From: Roseovarius litoreus | Lineage (GTDB): Bacteria; Pseudomonadota; Alphaproteobacteria; Rhodobacterales; Rhodobacteraceae | Direction: 5' to 3' | DNA: 64,000 nucleotides | NCBI RefSeq assembly: GCF_900142765.1 | Contig: NZ_FRCB01000001.1 | Coordinates: forward strand, 682,001 to 746,000 | In this document: one piece after another, positions 33,861 to 42,119 of the stretch | Layout of the letters: each line of letters begins with the position of its first letter | Numbering within the stretch: position 1 is the stretch's first letter | Program-made: the position numbers and the translations under genes | The notes under the pieces: model-generated | Told to the model about the DNA's origin: nothing | Database searches by the model: none | The model's input: only the letters and a program-made list of their open reading frames with translations

Positions 33861-34910
33861 TCATGCCATCCCGTTTGCGTCACCATCCAGTCGCAGCACC
33901 GCCCATCGCGCCGCATCGGCAACCGTCGGGTCGGGATCCTCGCACAGGCTTTGCGCCACGGGCCTGAGCCCGGGCATCCCGGAATTGCCGATCGCATAAA
34001 GCACATTGCGCACGAACCTGTCGCGCCCGATGCGCTTGATCGGGCTGCCGGAAAACCTTGCGCGAAACGCCGCATCATCCAAGCCAGCCAGTTCCGCCAG
34101 CTTCGGAGCCTTCAGATCGTCGCGTGCATGATACCTGACCTCACGCGCCTCTCGGGCGAACTTGTTCCATGGACAGACCGCCAGACAATCATCGCAGCCA
34201 TAGATGCGATTGCCCATCAACCCCCGCAACCCAAGGTCCACCGGCCCTTTATGCTCGATCGTAAGATAGGAAATACAGCGCCTCGCGTCCAATTGGTAAG
34301 CTGCGGGAAACGCATCCGTCGGACAAATGTCCAGACAGGCGCGGCACGAGCCGCAATGGTCGATTTCTGCCGGATCAGGCTCGAGATCCAAGGTGGTGAA
34401 GATCGACCCAATGAAAAACCAACTGCCCAGATCCCGGCTGACAAGATTGGTATGCTTGCCCTGCCAGCCAAGCCCCGCCGCCTGGCCAAGCGCCTTTTCC
34501 GGCACGGGTGCTGTGTCCACGAACACCTTCACCTCACCGCCCGCCTCGGCGATCAGCCAGCGTGCCAGCCGCTTGAGCCGCTTCTTGACCAGATCGTGAT
34601 AATCCCGGTTTCGCGCATAGACCGAGACGGCTCCCACATCCCCTTGGCCCAGACACGCCAGCGGATCCTCCTCGGGCGTATAACTTTCGCCCAGCATCAC
34701 GATCGCGCGGGCCTCCGGCCACAGGACCGAAGGATCGCCGCGCCACTCCGCGCGCTCGGCCAGCCAGCCCATCTGGCCATGATACCCCTTGTCGAGAAAC
34801 GCCTTCAGCCGCTCCGGCACATGCCCCACATCCCAGGGCCGACAGAGCCGCGCCAGATCGAACCCTTCCTCCAGGGCCCGCGCCACCAGCCTGTCTTTCA
34901 AACCCGGCAT
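33861..34910 (-). CDS. queG: Epoxyqueuosine reductase
   Basis: QueG performs the last step of queuosine synthesis on tRNA and uses cobalamin and two 4Fe-4S clusters. The 349-residue product has ferredoxin-like ligand sets [16 protein letters not shown] and [34 protein letters not shown] is a family block, and the C-terminal HEAT-like part ends the protein. The ATG at 34910 starts at [18 protein letters not shown]. Confidence 0.95.
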   Translation of the reverse strand: MPGLKDRLVARALEEGFDLARLCRPWDVGHVPERLKAFLDKGYHGQMGWLAERAEWRGDPSVLWPEARAIVMLGESYTPEEDPLACLGQGDVGAVSVYARNRDYHDLVKKRLKRLARWLIAEAGGEVKVFVDTAPVPEKALGQAAGLGWQGKHTNLVSRDLGSWFFIGSIFTTLDLEPDPAEIDHCGSCRACLDICPTDAFPAAYQLDARRCISYLTIEHKGPVDLGLRGLMGNRIYGCDDCLAVCPWNKFAREAREVRYHARDDLKAPKLAELAGLDDAAFRARFSGSPIKRIGRDRFVRNVLYAIGNSGMPGLRPVAQSLCEDPDPTVADAARWAVLRLDGDANGMA

Positions 34911-34913
34911 GGT

Positions 34914-34974
34914 TTCTTCTGGCCGGAAATATCCTGGGGGGAGGCCGCAGGCCGGGGGGCAAGGCCCCCCTTTT
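34914..34974. repeat. Dispersed intergenic repeat with hairpin, copy 2
   Basis: The 27-bp unit (34914-34940) matches 3612-3638 except for one base. It is followed by GGGGGG...CCCCCCTTTT, which looks like a plus-strand terminator although both neighbouring genes run on minus. It fills the whole gap between the GST gene and queG. Confidence 0.7.
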
Positions 34975-35639
34975 CAGAAATCGAGATCGGCATAATGCGC
35001 AGGCGGCGGGAAACCGGGCACCTGATCCGCGAGGATCCCGCGAAATGCCGGGCGCGACTTGATCTTGGCATACCAGTCCTTGACCGTCTCGCTCCGGGTC
35101 CAATCCACATCGCTGATGTAATCCAGCGCGCTGAAATGCGCCGCGGCCGCGAAATCCGCCAGCGTCATCGCATCCCCTGCAAGCCAGCGCCGCCGGTCCA
35201 GCAGCCATGTCATGTAATCCAGATGATACTTGATCGCCTTGGCGCCCGCTTTCACGTTGCTGCTGTCGGGAAAGCCTAGCCCCATCACCTTCTTGTTCAC
35301 CCGCTCATAGACCAGTTTCGACGTGACCTCGGAATGGAACTTGTCGTCGAACCAGCTGATCAGCCGACGCACCTCGTATCGGGCCTCGGAGCTTTTCGGC
35401 ATCAGGACGGGATCGGGGTATCTTTCTTCCAGATATTCGCAGATCGCCGCGCTTTCGGCCATGGTCATGCCGTCGATCTTCAGAACCGGCACCTTTCCGG
35501 CGGGGTTGCGGCGCAGGAAATCAGGGTCCTTCTCCCAATAGCGCTCTTCGATCAATTCGCACTCGATCTTCTTTTCCGCAAGGCTCAGACGGACCTTGCG
35601 ACAAAAAGGGGAAAGGGGAACGTGATAAAGTTTGGCCAT
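34974..35639 (-). CDS. Glutathione S-transferase family protein
   Basis: The 221-residue cytosolic protein has an N-terminal thioredoxin-like half (AKLYHVPLSPFCRKVRLSLAE; NPAGKVPVLKIDG with the cis-Pro; MAESAAICEYLEERYPDP) and a helical C-terminal half ending with WLAGDAMTLADFAAAAHFS. The SPFCRK Cys suggests a thiol-transferase or beta/omega-like class. The start at 35639 is where similarity begins. Substrate unknown. Confidence 0.9.
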   Translation of the reverse strand: MAKLYHVPLSPFCRKVRLSLAEKKIECELIEERYWEKDPDFLRRNPAGKVPVLKIDGMTMAESAAICEYLEERYPDPVLMPKSSEARYEVRRLISWFDDKFHSEVTSKLVYERVNKKVMGLGFPDSSNVKAGAKAIKYHLDYMTWLLDRRRWLAGDAMTLADFAAAAHFSALDYISDVDWTRSETVKDWYAKIKSRPAFRGILADQVPGFPPPAHYADLDF

Positions 35640-35700
35640 GTCGAAATAGAACCTTGTCAGGCAGCAACTCATCCCTCCATGCCGCGAATGGCCCGGATTT

Positions 35701-36423
35701 TCAATCCTCGAAACAATCCGCGCGCCCATCCCGGTCGATCGTTGCCGCCCCGTCCAGGATCGCGGCGGACCGTTTGCGCAGCCACTCGCCTGGGTTGGAC
35801 GCCGAGCGCCCCTTGGGATCGGGCAGAACCGCAGCGAGCCGCGCCGCCTGAACCGGAGTCAGATCCGAAGGCGGCACGCCGAAATAATGCCGGGCCGCTG
35901 CCGCAACGCCGAACACCCCTTCATCGAACTCGGCCACGTTGAGATAGACCTCGACGATCCGGCGCTTGGGCCACAGCATTTCGACAACCGGCGTGATCGC
36001 CGCCTCCAACGCCTTGCGCGGCCAGCTTCGCCCGTGCCACAGATAGACGTTCTTGACGACCTGCTGGCTGAGGGTGGATGCCCCGCGCGCGCCGCCATCC
36101 TCGATCGCGGTGCGGATCGCCATCATGTCAAAGCCCCAATGCAGGCAGTAATTGGCGTCTTCTGCGGCCACGACCGAGCGCGCCATGACGGGCGCCACCG
36201 CCTCGAGCGGCACCCAAAGGTGGTCGATCCCGCCAAGACGCCGGGCTTCCTGACCCATGTAGAAGGTGCGCGGCGGATCGATCACACGATGGGCGGCCAC
36301 TGTGCCCAGCACGATCAGCACCGCCAAAACGCCCAGTCTGATGGTCCAACGCCGCAACCATCGCACCGGGCGCGTGCCGGGCGCGGGTTTGCGCGTTGTC
36401 CTGGTCGAGCTGCTTTTTGCCAT
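35701..36423 (-). CDS. mtgA: Monofunctional biosynthetic peptidoglycan transglycosylase
   Basis: The 240-residue GT51 enzyme has one N-terminal membrane anchor (about residues 28-45). The catalytic block AAEDANYCLHWGFDM contains the active-site Glu, and RGASTLSQQVVKNVYLW and VYLNVAEFDEGVFGV are also conserved. No penicillin-binding transpeptidase domain follows, hence MtgA rather than a class A PBP. It acts in the periplasm on lipid II. Its proximity to the glycan locus is probably coincidental. Confidence 0.95.
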   Translation of the reverse strand: MAKSSSTRTTRKPAPGTRPVRWLRRWTIRLGVLAVLIVLGTVAAHRVIDPPRTFYMGQEARRLGGIDHLWVPLEAVAPVMARSVVAAEDANYCLHWGFDMMAIRTAIEDGGARGASTLSQQVVKNVYLWHGRSWPRKALEAAITPVVEMLWPKRRIVEVYLNVAEFDEGVFGVAAAARHYFGVPPSDLTPVQAARLAAVLPDPKGRSASNPGEWLRKRSAAILDGAATIDRDGRADCFED

Positions 36424-36491
36424 CCTTCAAGCTATAGACAGGACCGACCCCTGGGGTAAAGCCAAAGGCCGGCGACATGGATCGCGTCCCG

Positions 36492-37580
36492 TCATTCGCC
36501 GTCGCAATAGGCGCGGATCGCAAGTTGCACATGATAAAGGCTCGAGGCCGGCATCAGGCGCGAGCGCAGCGCGCCTTGCGCGTCGCGCTGATCGAACCAG
36601 CCGCCCGGAACATCCGTCGTCAGATAGTCCAGCCAGATGCGCTCCATGATCGCCGAAGGGCTGTCACCGGGAGAAAGGTCATGGCCACGCCAACACATCA
36701 CCATGGCCGCGCGCAGATACTCCAGTTGCGGCCACAATCGGCGGCTGCGGGCAAGCGGCTGGCTGGTATCGGGCAGAAATCCCGACGCGAGTTTTCGGGC
36801 GCGCACCGCCCTGAACAGGCGCACGAGGCTGATCCCGGCGCACCGCCCCGTCACCTGCTCGTAACGGTGCAGCAGATACACCCATTCGGCCATATGCCCC
36901 GGCTCGACCGATTGCCGGGGCCGTGGCATCGGGGAAAGATCACCCTCATGATATTCCAGAAGCCGGCCATCAGGCTGCAGAAAGACATCCCGCAAAAGGC
37001 CAAGGCATTCATCGGCAATCGCAAGATGCCGGGACGCGCGTGTGACCCTGTAAAGCTCGGTCGCAGCCTCGAACAGGTGCATATGGGGGTTCTGACGGCG
37101 CGGCAGGGACTTTGCCGCGTTTTCATGCCAGCCACGCGGCGCCTTGAGCCGGGCCAGTCCCGCCTCGAGCCGCGGCAGGTCATCGGCGCGCAAACGCCCA
37201 TGCTGCAGCAACGCAGATGCCGCCAGCAGCATGAACGCCAGATCATAGAGATCATGTGGCGCGGACAGGATCCCAAGCCGACGGTCGAAAAGCGCCACCA
37301 GATTGCCGCTGCCGGGATCGAACCCGTGATCCATCGCGAAACGGAACTGGCGCTCGCCCAGATCCAGCAGATCGGCGCGCCCGGCCGAGGCAAAGCAATA
37401 GGCCTGCCGCGCCTGAACCCGCAAGCGGCGGTCGATATCGCGCAGCGGGCGTCCCGCGTGATCCAACGCCTCCCAACTGACCCCGGTTGCCGGGTCGATC
37501 GCCACACCCGACCACAGAGGATAGACCTGTGTTTCCAGCCAAAGCCGGGGGTCATGGACGTTTTTGCGCAGCGCGATCAT
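36492..37580 (-). CDS. AGE-family epimerase/isomerase (N-acylglucosamine 2-epimerase-like)
   Basis: The 362-residue alpha/alpha-barrel protein carries the two family His motifs, NPHMHLFEAATELYR and EPGHMAEWVYLLHRYE. Members interconvert GlcNAc and ManNAc or isomerise mannose and other sugars. The ATG at 37580 overlaps the preceding sialyltransferase stop (ATGA), so it is translated with that gene and neuA. In this setting a GlcNAc 2-epimerase that supplies ManNAc for sialic acid synthesis is the best guess; a mannose isomerase cannot be excluded. Confidence 0.8.
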   Translation of the reverse strand: MIALRKNVHDPRLWLETQVYPLWSGVAIDPATGVSWEALDHAGRPLRDIDRRLRVQARQAYCFASAGRADLLDLGERQFRFAMDHGFDPGSGNLVALFDRRLGILSAPHDLYDLAFMLLAASALLQHGRLRADDLPRLEAGLARLKAPRGWHENAAKSLPRRQNPHMHLFEAATELYRVTRASRHLAIADECLGLLRDVFLQPDGRLLEYHEGDLSPMPRPRQSVEPGHMAEWVYLLHRYEQVTGRCAGISLVRLFRAVRARKLASGFLPDTSQPLARSRRLWPQLEYLRAAMVMCWRGHDLSPGDSPSAIMERIWLDYLTTDVPGGWFDQRDAQGALRSRLMPASSLYHVQLAIRAYCDGE

Positions 37581-38377
37581 GCCGGTTTTCCCCATCGCAC
37601 ACTGCGCTGCCAGCGTCGCATCCGGCGCATCATCCTGAGCATGTCGATATGGTAAAGGCCGCTGCGCGCGGCCCAATCGGTGGGAGGCTGACGCGGCGTT
37701 GCGATCACCGGCTGCCCCTCACGGATCGGAGCCAAAGGCAGAAGATCGTCAAGCCAGGTATCCTCACTCGCCCGCATCAGATCGACATCGCCCCGCTCCA
37801 TCAACATTTCGAGGATCCTGCGATCGAGCAGCGGATCATGCAGCCGCCCGTCAAGGCCCCGATGCCCCAGATCCTGCCCCAGAAGCGCCCTGCAGCGCGG
37901 CCCGGGCTGATAGGGATAGCGCCGGGCGCCGCCATACATGTCGAAACCCGCCAGAATGATCCGCTCGAAGCCCAGAGCATGCGCCATCAGAACCGCATAG
38001 GTGCCGGTCATCGGCTTGCGGTCATGCTGCGCGATTAGCACCCCGAGCCGCTGCGCGATATCGTGGCTGCGAAAGCCGACCCTGCGATACAGGGACGAAA
38101 ATCGCCGTTGTCCCGCCCGTGTGACCAAAGGGTTATGGCTTGTCCAACCCTGCAGATCGTAATCCACCCGGCATTGCCAAAGGGTCGCGAACACGAAAGG
38201 TGCGACCCGCGGATCGCCCGCCATGACCGCCAGATCCACCCTCCGGCCAAGATAGTGCATCGGCTCGAAAAAGAAGTTGTTGGTGCGCAGGATCGTGTCA
38301 CTGGTCAGAACGCGCCCCATATCGATGCGAGCGACGGACGGTCCGTTTCCGGCGACCACGGCGGTCCGCCCCGTCAT
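37577..38377 (-). CDS. GT42-type sialyltransferase (Cst-I/Cst-II-like)
   Basis: The 266-residue protein opens with AVVAGNGPSVARIDMGRVL, followed by RTNNFFFEPMHYLGRRVDLA, closely paralleling Cst-II of Campylobacter (IIAGNGPSLKEID...FRCNQFYFEDKYYLG). The central block MTGTYAVLMAHALGFERI is followed by ILAGFDMYGG. The His in GRLHDPLLDRRILEML aligns by position with the Cst-II catalytic base. The family transfers Neu5Ac from CMP-Neu5Ac. It overlaps neuA (4 bp) upstream and the AGE epimerase (4 bp) downstream. The acceptor is unknown. Confidence 0.78.
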   Translation of the reverse strand: MTGRTAVVAGNGPSVARIDMGRVLTSDTILRTNNFFFEPMHYLGRRVDLAVMAGDPRVAPFVFATLWQCRVDYDLQGWTSHNPLVTRAGQRRFSSLYRRVGFRSHDIAQRLGVLIAQHDRKPMTGTYAVLMAHALGFERIILAGFDMYGGARRYPYQPGPRCRALLGQDLGHRGLDGRLHDPLLDRRILEMLMERGDVDLMRASEDTWLDDLLPLAPIREGQPVIATPRQPPTDWAARSGLYHIDMLRMMRRMRRWQRSVRWGKPA

Positions 38378-39579
38378 TGCCGACCCATATGCGCCAAAAG
38401 CGCGTCGGCCATCGCGCGCAGGGCGCCCGCGCCACCCGGAAAGGGCAGGATCCAATCCGCAATCGCCATGATCTCGGGATGGCTGTCGCTGGGGCAGGCC
38501 GAGAGGCCCACCGCCTGCATCACCGCCTTGTCGTTCACGTCATTGCCGACATAGAGCACTTCTTGCCGGGTCAGCCCTTCGACGCTCAACCAGGCATCCA
38601 GCGCAGTGAGCTTGTCGTCGATGCCATGCAACGCGGGAATGGTCAGCTTTTCGGCCCGCCGGGCGACGACCGGATTACGTTCTTTCGACAGGATCAACAT
38701 GCGCCAATGCCCCGCATCGCGCATCATCGACAGGCCCAACCCGTCATAGCGCGAGCTGCGCACCGTTTCCTGGCCGGTCTCATCCACCTGAACCCGGTTG
38801 TCGGTATGCACCCCGTCGAAATCCATCACCACGGCGCGCAGGCCGCGCAGCCTTGCGGGATCGACCCCGACACGCCCCATCTGCTGCAGCAGGAGCGCGC
38901 ATATCTGCAGATCGCGTTCACTGTCGATCTCGATCGGGGGATGATCCACGGGGCACAGCGCAACCGTGCCGCAAAACCGCTGACCCGCCGCCTCGAACGC
39001 ATCGGCCTTCACGCAATAAATCGCTCCGCTTTCGCGAAACGCCGGCGGCAGATCCTGCCGGCGCCGGCGCGGATGGGCGGGGGTATGGTTCACCCCTTGC
39101 CCCCATCCATCCGCGTCCTGCGACCACAAGAAGGAATGATCCGCGATCACCGACAGGGCGCAATCGGCACCCTTGTCCTGCATGGATTTGAGACAGTGAT
39201 CGATATCGGCGCCGGTGGTGAAGGGCGATGTGCATTGCAAGAACACCAGCCGGGACAGATCGGGCATGTCCCGCCGCAGGTGCGACAGCGCGTGCAGCCA
39301 GCCGGATTCGGAACTGGCGGTGTCACTGGCCAGCGCGGCGGGCCGGTCGATGATCCGCGCCCCGTAAAGCCGCGCCTCGGTCGCGATGGCGGCGTCGTCT
39401 GTCGATACATAGACACAGCCAACCTGCCTTGCCATGCGCGCCGCCCGCACCGCGCGCGCCACCAGGGACACCCCGCCCACATGCCGAAGGTTCTTGCCCG
39501 GAACACCCTTTGAGCCGCCCCTGGCAAGGATCACGCAGGCCGTGGTCTGACATTCCGAATGAGACATGGCTGATTTCAT
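38374..39579 (-). CDS. neuA: Acylneuraminate cytidylyltransferase fused to KdsC-like HAD phosphatase
   Basis: The 401-residue two-domain protein. Residues about 10-225 are a CMP-sugar synthetase (VILARGGSKGVPGKNLRHVGG, FLQCTSPFTTGADIDHCL, IEIDSERDLQIC). Residues about 240-395 are a KdsC-type phosphatase with all motifs intact: DFDGVHTD, LSKE, DDKLTAL and VGNDVNDKAVM. CMP-sialic acid synthetases with this C-terminal domain are known in animals and some bacteria. The ATG at 39579 follows GGGGTAG; MSHSECQ a few codons later is possible. It probably activates Neu5Ac or Kdn for the adjacent sialyltransferase. Confidence 0.9.
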   Translation of the reverse strand: MKSAMSHSECQTTACVILARGGSKGVPGKNLRHVGGVSLVARAVRAARMARQVGCVYVSTDDAAIATEARLYGARIIDRPAALASDTASSESGWLHALSHLRRDMPDLSRLVFLQCTSPFTTGADIDHCLKSMQDKGADCALSVIADHSFLWSQDADGWGQGVNHTPAHPRRRRQDLPPAFRESGAIYCVKADAFEAAGQRFCGTVALCPVDHPPIEIDSERDLQICALLLQQMGRVGVDPARLRGLRAVVMDFDGVHTDNRVQVDETGQETVRSSRYDGLGLSMMRDAGHWRMLILSKERNPVVARRAEKLTIPALHGIDDKLTALDAWLSVEGLTRQEVLYVGNDVNDKAVMQAVGLSACPSDSHPEIMAIADWILPFPGGAGALRAMADALLAHMGRQ

Positions 39580-39668
39580 CACCGACTACCCCGGCGCGGC
39601 CTTGCCGATTTACAAACACGGGCCACCACGCTAAACAACCTTAGGGTAAGTGCGATTTAGTCTATAAT

Positions 39669-39881
39669 ATGTTAACGAGACTCAAAAAGACGGGGCCAGG
39701 ACGATTTCTGCAACGGCTGTCGCGCAGTCGTCGCATCGGCGCACCCTTGCGCTTCATGGCATGGACCTTGCGGCAGGACTGGTCGACACCAGCCTATTGG
39801 ACAGCGGCCAATCGTCGGCACAATCGCGAACAGGCCGCCATCCTTGCCCGCTTCGAAGCTGAAACGGATCGGCGCGGATGA
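39669..39881 (+). CDS. Small basic hypothetical protein
   Basis: The 70-residue Arg-rich product (12 or more Arg, several Trp) has no recognised domain. It overlaps the next gene by 4 bp (ATGA), and this coupling is the main reason to call it. The start is doubtful: TATAAT directly abuts the ATG and no ribosome site is visible, so translation could be leaderless or begin elsewhere. It is divergent from neuA. Confidence 0.45.
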   Translation: MLTRLKKTGPGRFLQRLSRSRRIGAPLRFMAWTLRQDWSTPAYWTAANRRHNREQAAILARFEAETDRRG

Positions 39882-40984
39882 TGCGCCGCGCACCGCGCCT
39901 TCTGCTGCTGTTTTGTGACGATTCCACCCTGATCTTCTGCTCGAGGCTGGCAGGCCTTCTGATCGAGGCGGACCGCAGCGCACAGATCACCTTTGCCGCC
40001 TATGCGCCCGAATCGGCCCTCTCGGACCGGCAGCTCCGGCAGTATTTGCCCAAGGGCGATTACGAGATCCTTGACACCGCAGATCTGAAATCGGCGCTGA
40101 TGGACGGGCGGTATGACGCGATCCTGACAAGCCGTGTCTTTCGCTCTCTCGACCGGATGTTGAGCGATCCGCTCTATCGCCAGAAGGCCGGGCGCGCGCG
40201 GGTGGTCTCGTTTCTGGGTGGGCTGGATTTCTCCCCGGGGCGGGGGATGCGCAACCGCCGTCATTGCGACGTGGTCTATCTGTTCCCTCGCGCCATCTGT
40301 AAAAGTTTCCGCAAATCCTATGTTCAGCCCGCCACCGAAGGAATGGCCGAATGGCCCGCCGTCGGCTTCGGGCATCCCGCCTTTCTCATGCCCAAGTCCC
40401 CACCTGCGGCGACGCTGAACCCGGCAGGCGACATCTATTTCTTCGCACAGGCGCTCAGCCCGTCCACGGCACGGGCAAGGATGCACATGCTGGCCGTCAT
40501 GGCCGCCATTGCGCGGCGCAACCCGGATCGCAACGTCTGGATCAAACTGCGCCATCTGCCCGATGAAAACACCCGGCATCTGCACCGCGAGCAGCATGAT
40601 TATCCCGGCCTCGCCGCGGCGCGGACCGATCTGCCGCCCAATCTGCGGCTGACCGCCCGAACGATGGCACAGGCCCTTTCCAATGCCAGCCTCGGGATCA
40701 CATGCACCTCCACCGCCGCGATTGATCTTGTCCGCGAGGGCGTGCCCGCGATGGTCCATCTGGACTATCCCGACACCACACTCGACCCACTGGTGGGACC
40801 GATGCGGCGCCTGTTCACGGGAAGCAACCTGATCAAGCCTCTGGATGATATCCTCAATCTGCGCTTCGATGCCCCAGAGCCGGACTGGCTTGCGGACATT
40901 TTCTGCGCACGGGAACTGGGCAGCGATGTGCTGGCGATGATCGCGGGCGGCCCGGCGAAAAAGGCCGACATGATCGGCGCCTGA
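39878..40984 (+). CDS. DUF6716-like putative glycosyltransferase
   Basis: The 368-residue protein looks like a GT-B fold transferase: an N-terminal half beginning LLLLFCDDSTLIFCSRLAG and a C-terminal half with GDIYFFAQALSPSTARARMH, RNVWIKLRHLPDENTRHLH and the nucleotide-sugar-like loop GITCTSTAAIDLVREGVPAM. This pattern resembles the DUF6716 family. Its location between neuA and pseB suggests that it adds or extends a nonulosonic acid. There is no experimental assignment I can name, and the family identification is from memory of motifs. Confidence 0.6.
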   Translation: MMRRAPRLLLLFCDDSTLIFCSRLAGLLIEADRSAQITFAAYAPESALSDRQLRQYLPKGDYEILDTADLKSALMDGRYDAILTSRVFRSLDRMLSDPLYRQKAGRARVVSFLGGLDFSPGRGMRNRRHCDVVYLFPRAICKSFRKSYVQPATEGMAEWPAVGFGHPAFLMPKSPPAATLNPAGDIYFFAQALSPSTARARMHMLAVMAAIARRNPDRNVWIKLRHLPDENTRHLHREQHDYPGLAAARTDLPPNLRLTARTMAQALSNASLGITCTSTAAIDLVREGVPAMVHLDYPDTTLDPLVGPMRRLFTGSNLIKPLDDILNLRFDAPEPDWLADIFCARELGSDVLAMIAGGPAKKADMIGA

Positions 40985-41025
40985 CAGGCGCATTCGGGCA
41001 AGACCGGCAAATCATCAAGAAAAGA

Positions 41026-41101
41026 TTAATCGGAAGTTATCAACTTATTAATATTTGGCTCCGATAGTTTCAACAAATGCGTGTAAACTTGGAACTATCG
41101 G
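41026..41101 (+). promoter_or_regulatory. Candidate promoter and 5' stem-loop of pseBC
   Basis: TTAATC (41026-41031) and TAATAT (41049-41054) are 17 bases apart in an AT-rich stretch. Immediately after, CCGATAGTT (41061-41069) and AACTATCGG (41093-41101) form a 9-bp stem, extendable to 11 with a G-U pair. The stem would lie at the very 5' end of the transcript and end eight bases before the pseB ATG, close enough to affect ribosome access. Confidence 0.5.
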
Positions 41102-41108
41102 GTGCCAT

Positions 41109-42119
41109 ATGTTTAACAACAAAAGACTTCTGATAACCGGAGGAACCGGGTCTTTCGGACAGCAGTTCATATGCAATGTCCTCGAAAACTACGCCCCTTC
41201 CGCCGTGGTGGTCTATAGCCGCGATGAGTTGAAGCAGTTCGAGATGCAGCAGCGTTTTCCCGGCGAAAGCCGGCTGCGCTATTTCATCGGCGATGTGCGC
41301 GATGGCCAGCGCCTGACCGATGCAATGGAGAATGTGGACCTCGTGGTTCATGCAGCCGCGCTCAAGCAGGTTCCAGCGGCCGAATACAACCCGATGGAAT
41401 GCGTGCGCACCAATATCACCGGCGCCGAAAACGTGATCCGTGCCGCCATCGCGCAGAAGGTCGACAAGGTCGTTGCCCTGTCCACCGACAAGGCCGCGAA
41501 ACCCATCAGCCTTTATGGCGCGACCAAGCTGGTTTCGGACAAGCTGTTCGTCTCGGCCAACAATACCGTCGGCACCAACCGCACCCGTTTTTCCGTGGTG
41601 CGCTATGGCAATGTGGTGGGCTCGCGCGGGTCGGTCATCCCCTTTTTCCACAACATGATCGGCAAAGGGACCAATTTCCTGCCGATCACCGACAACCGGA
41701 TGACCCGCTTCTGGATCACGCTGGATCAGGGCGTGGATTTCGTCACCAAGGCTTTCGAACGCATGTGGGGCGGCGAGATTTTCGTGCCGCGCATTCCCAG
41801 CACCCGGATCACCGATCTGGCACAGGCCATGGCCCCCGATCTCGAACAGCGGGTCGTGGGCATCCGCCCGGGCGAAAAACTGCACGAGGTCATGTGCCCC
41901 GAGGAAGACGCCCACCAGACGCTCCGCTTCGACAATTTCTTTTCGATCACCCCGGCGATCACGTTCAACAACACGGATGTCGATTTCGCCCGTACCCGGC
42001 TGGGTGAAACCGGCAAGCGTGTGGACCCCGAGTTCGAATACAATTCCGGCAACAACCCGGTTTTCTTGAATCAAGCTGAAATAGAGACGCTTTTGGCCGC
42101 AACCGGTTTCGGACGATGA
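41109..42119 (+). CDS. pseB: UDP-N-acetylglucosamine 4,6-dehydratase (inverting)
   Basis: PseB starts CMP-pseudaminic acid synthesis from UDP-GlcNAc. The 336-residue extended SDR protein has ITGGTGSFGQQFI, STDKAAKPISLYGATKLVSD with catalytic Lys/Tyr-type residues, and the characteristic VYSRDELKQFEMQQRF. The ATG at 41109 is preferred over an upstream frame start at 41055 that lies inside the stem-loop. It overlaps pseC by 4 bp. FlaA1-type homologues with an inverting mechanism share these motifs. Confidence 0.92.
   Translation: MFNNKRLLITGGTGSFGQQFICNVLENYAPSAVVVYSRDELKQFEMQQRFPGESRLRYFIGDVRDGQRLTDAMENVDLVVHAAALKQVPAAEYNPMECVRTNITGAENVIRAAIAQKVDKVVALSTDKAAKPISLYGATKLVSDKLFVSANNTVGTNRTRFSVVRYGNVVGSRGSVIPFFHNMIGKGTNFLPITDNRMTRFWITLDQGVDFVTKAFERMWGGEIFVPRIPSTRITDLAQAMAPDLEQRVVGIRPGEKLHEVMCPEEDAHQTLRFDNFFSITPAITFNNTDVDFARTRLGETGKRVDPEFEYNSGNNPVFLNQAEIETLLAATGFGR

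Noticed and set aside
32721..35279. 852-codon plus-strand frame opposite hyuA, queG and GST
   Set aside because: It crosses three genes and the palindromic intergenic repeat; low-complexity Arg/His/Gln composition.
39663..39668. Perfect TATAAT as -10 promoter of the 70-residue gene
   Set aside because: It abuts the ATG, so transcription would begin inside the gene, and no -35 hexamer is found at the right distance. Kept only as a comment.
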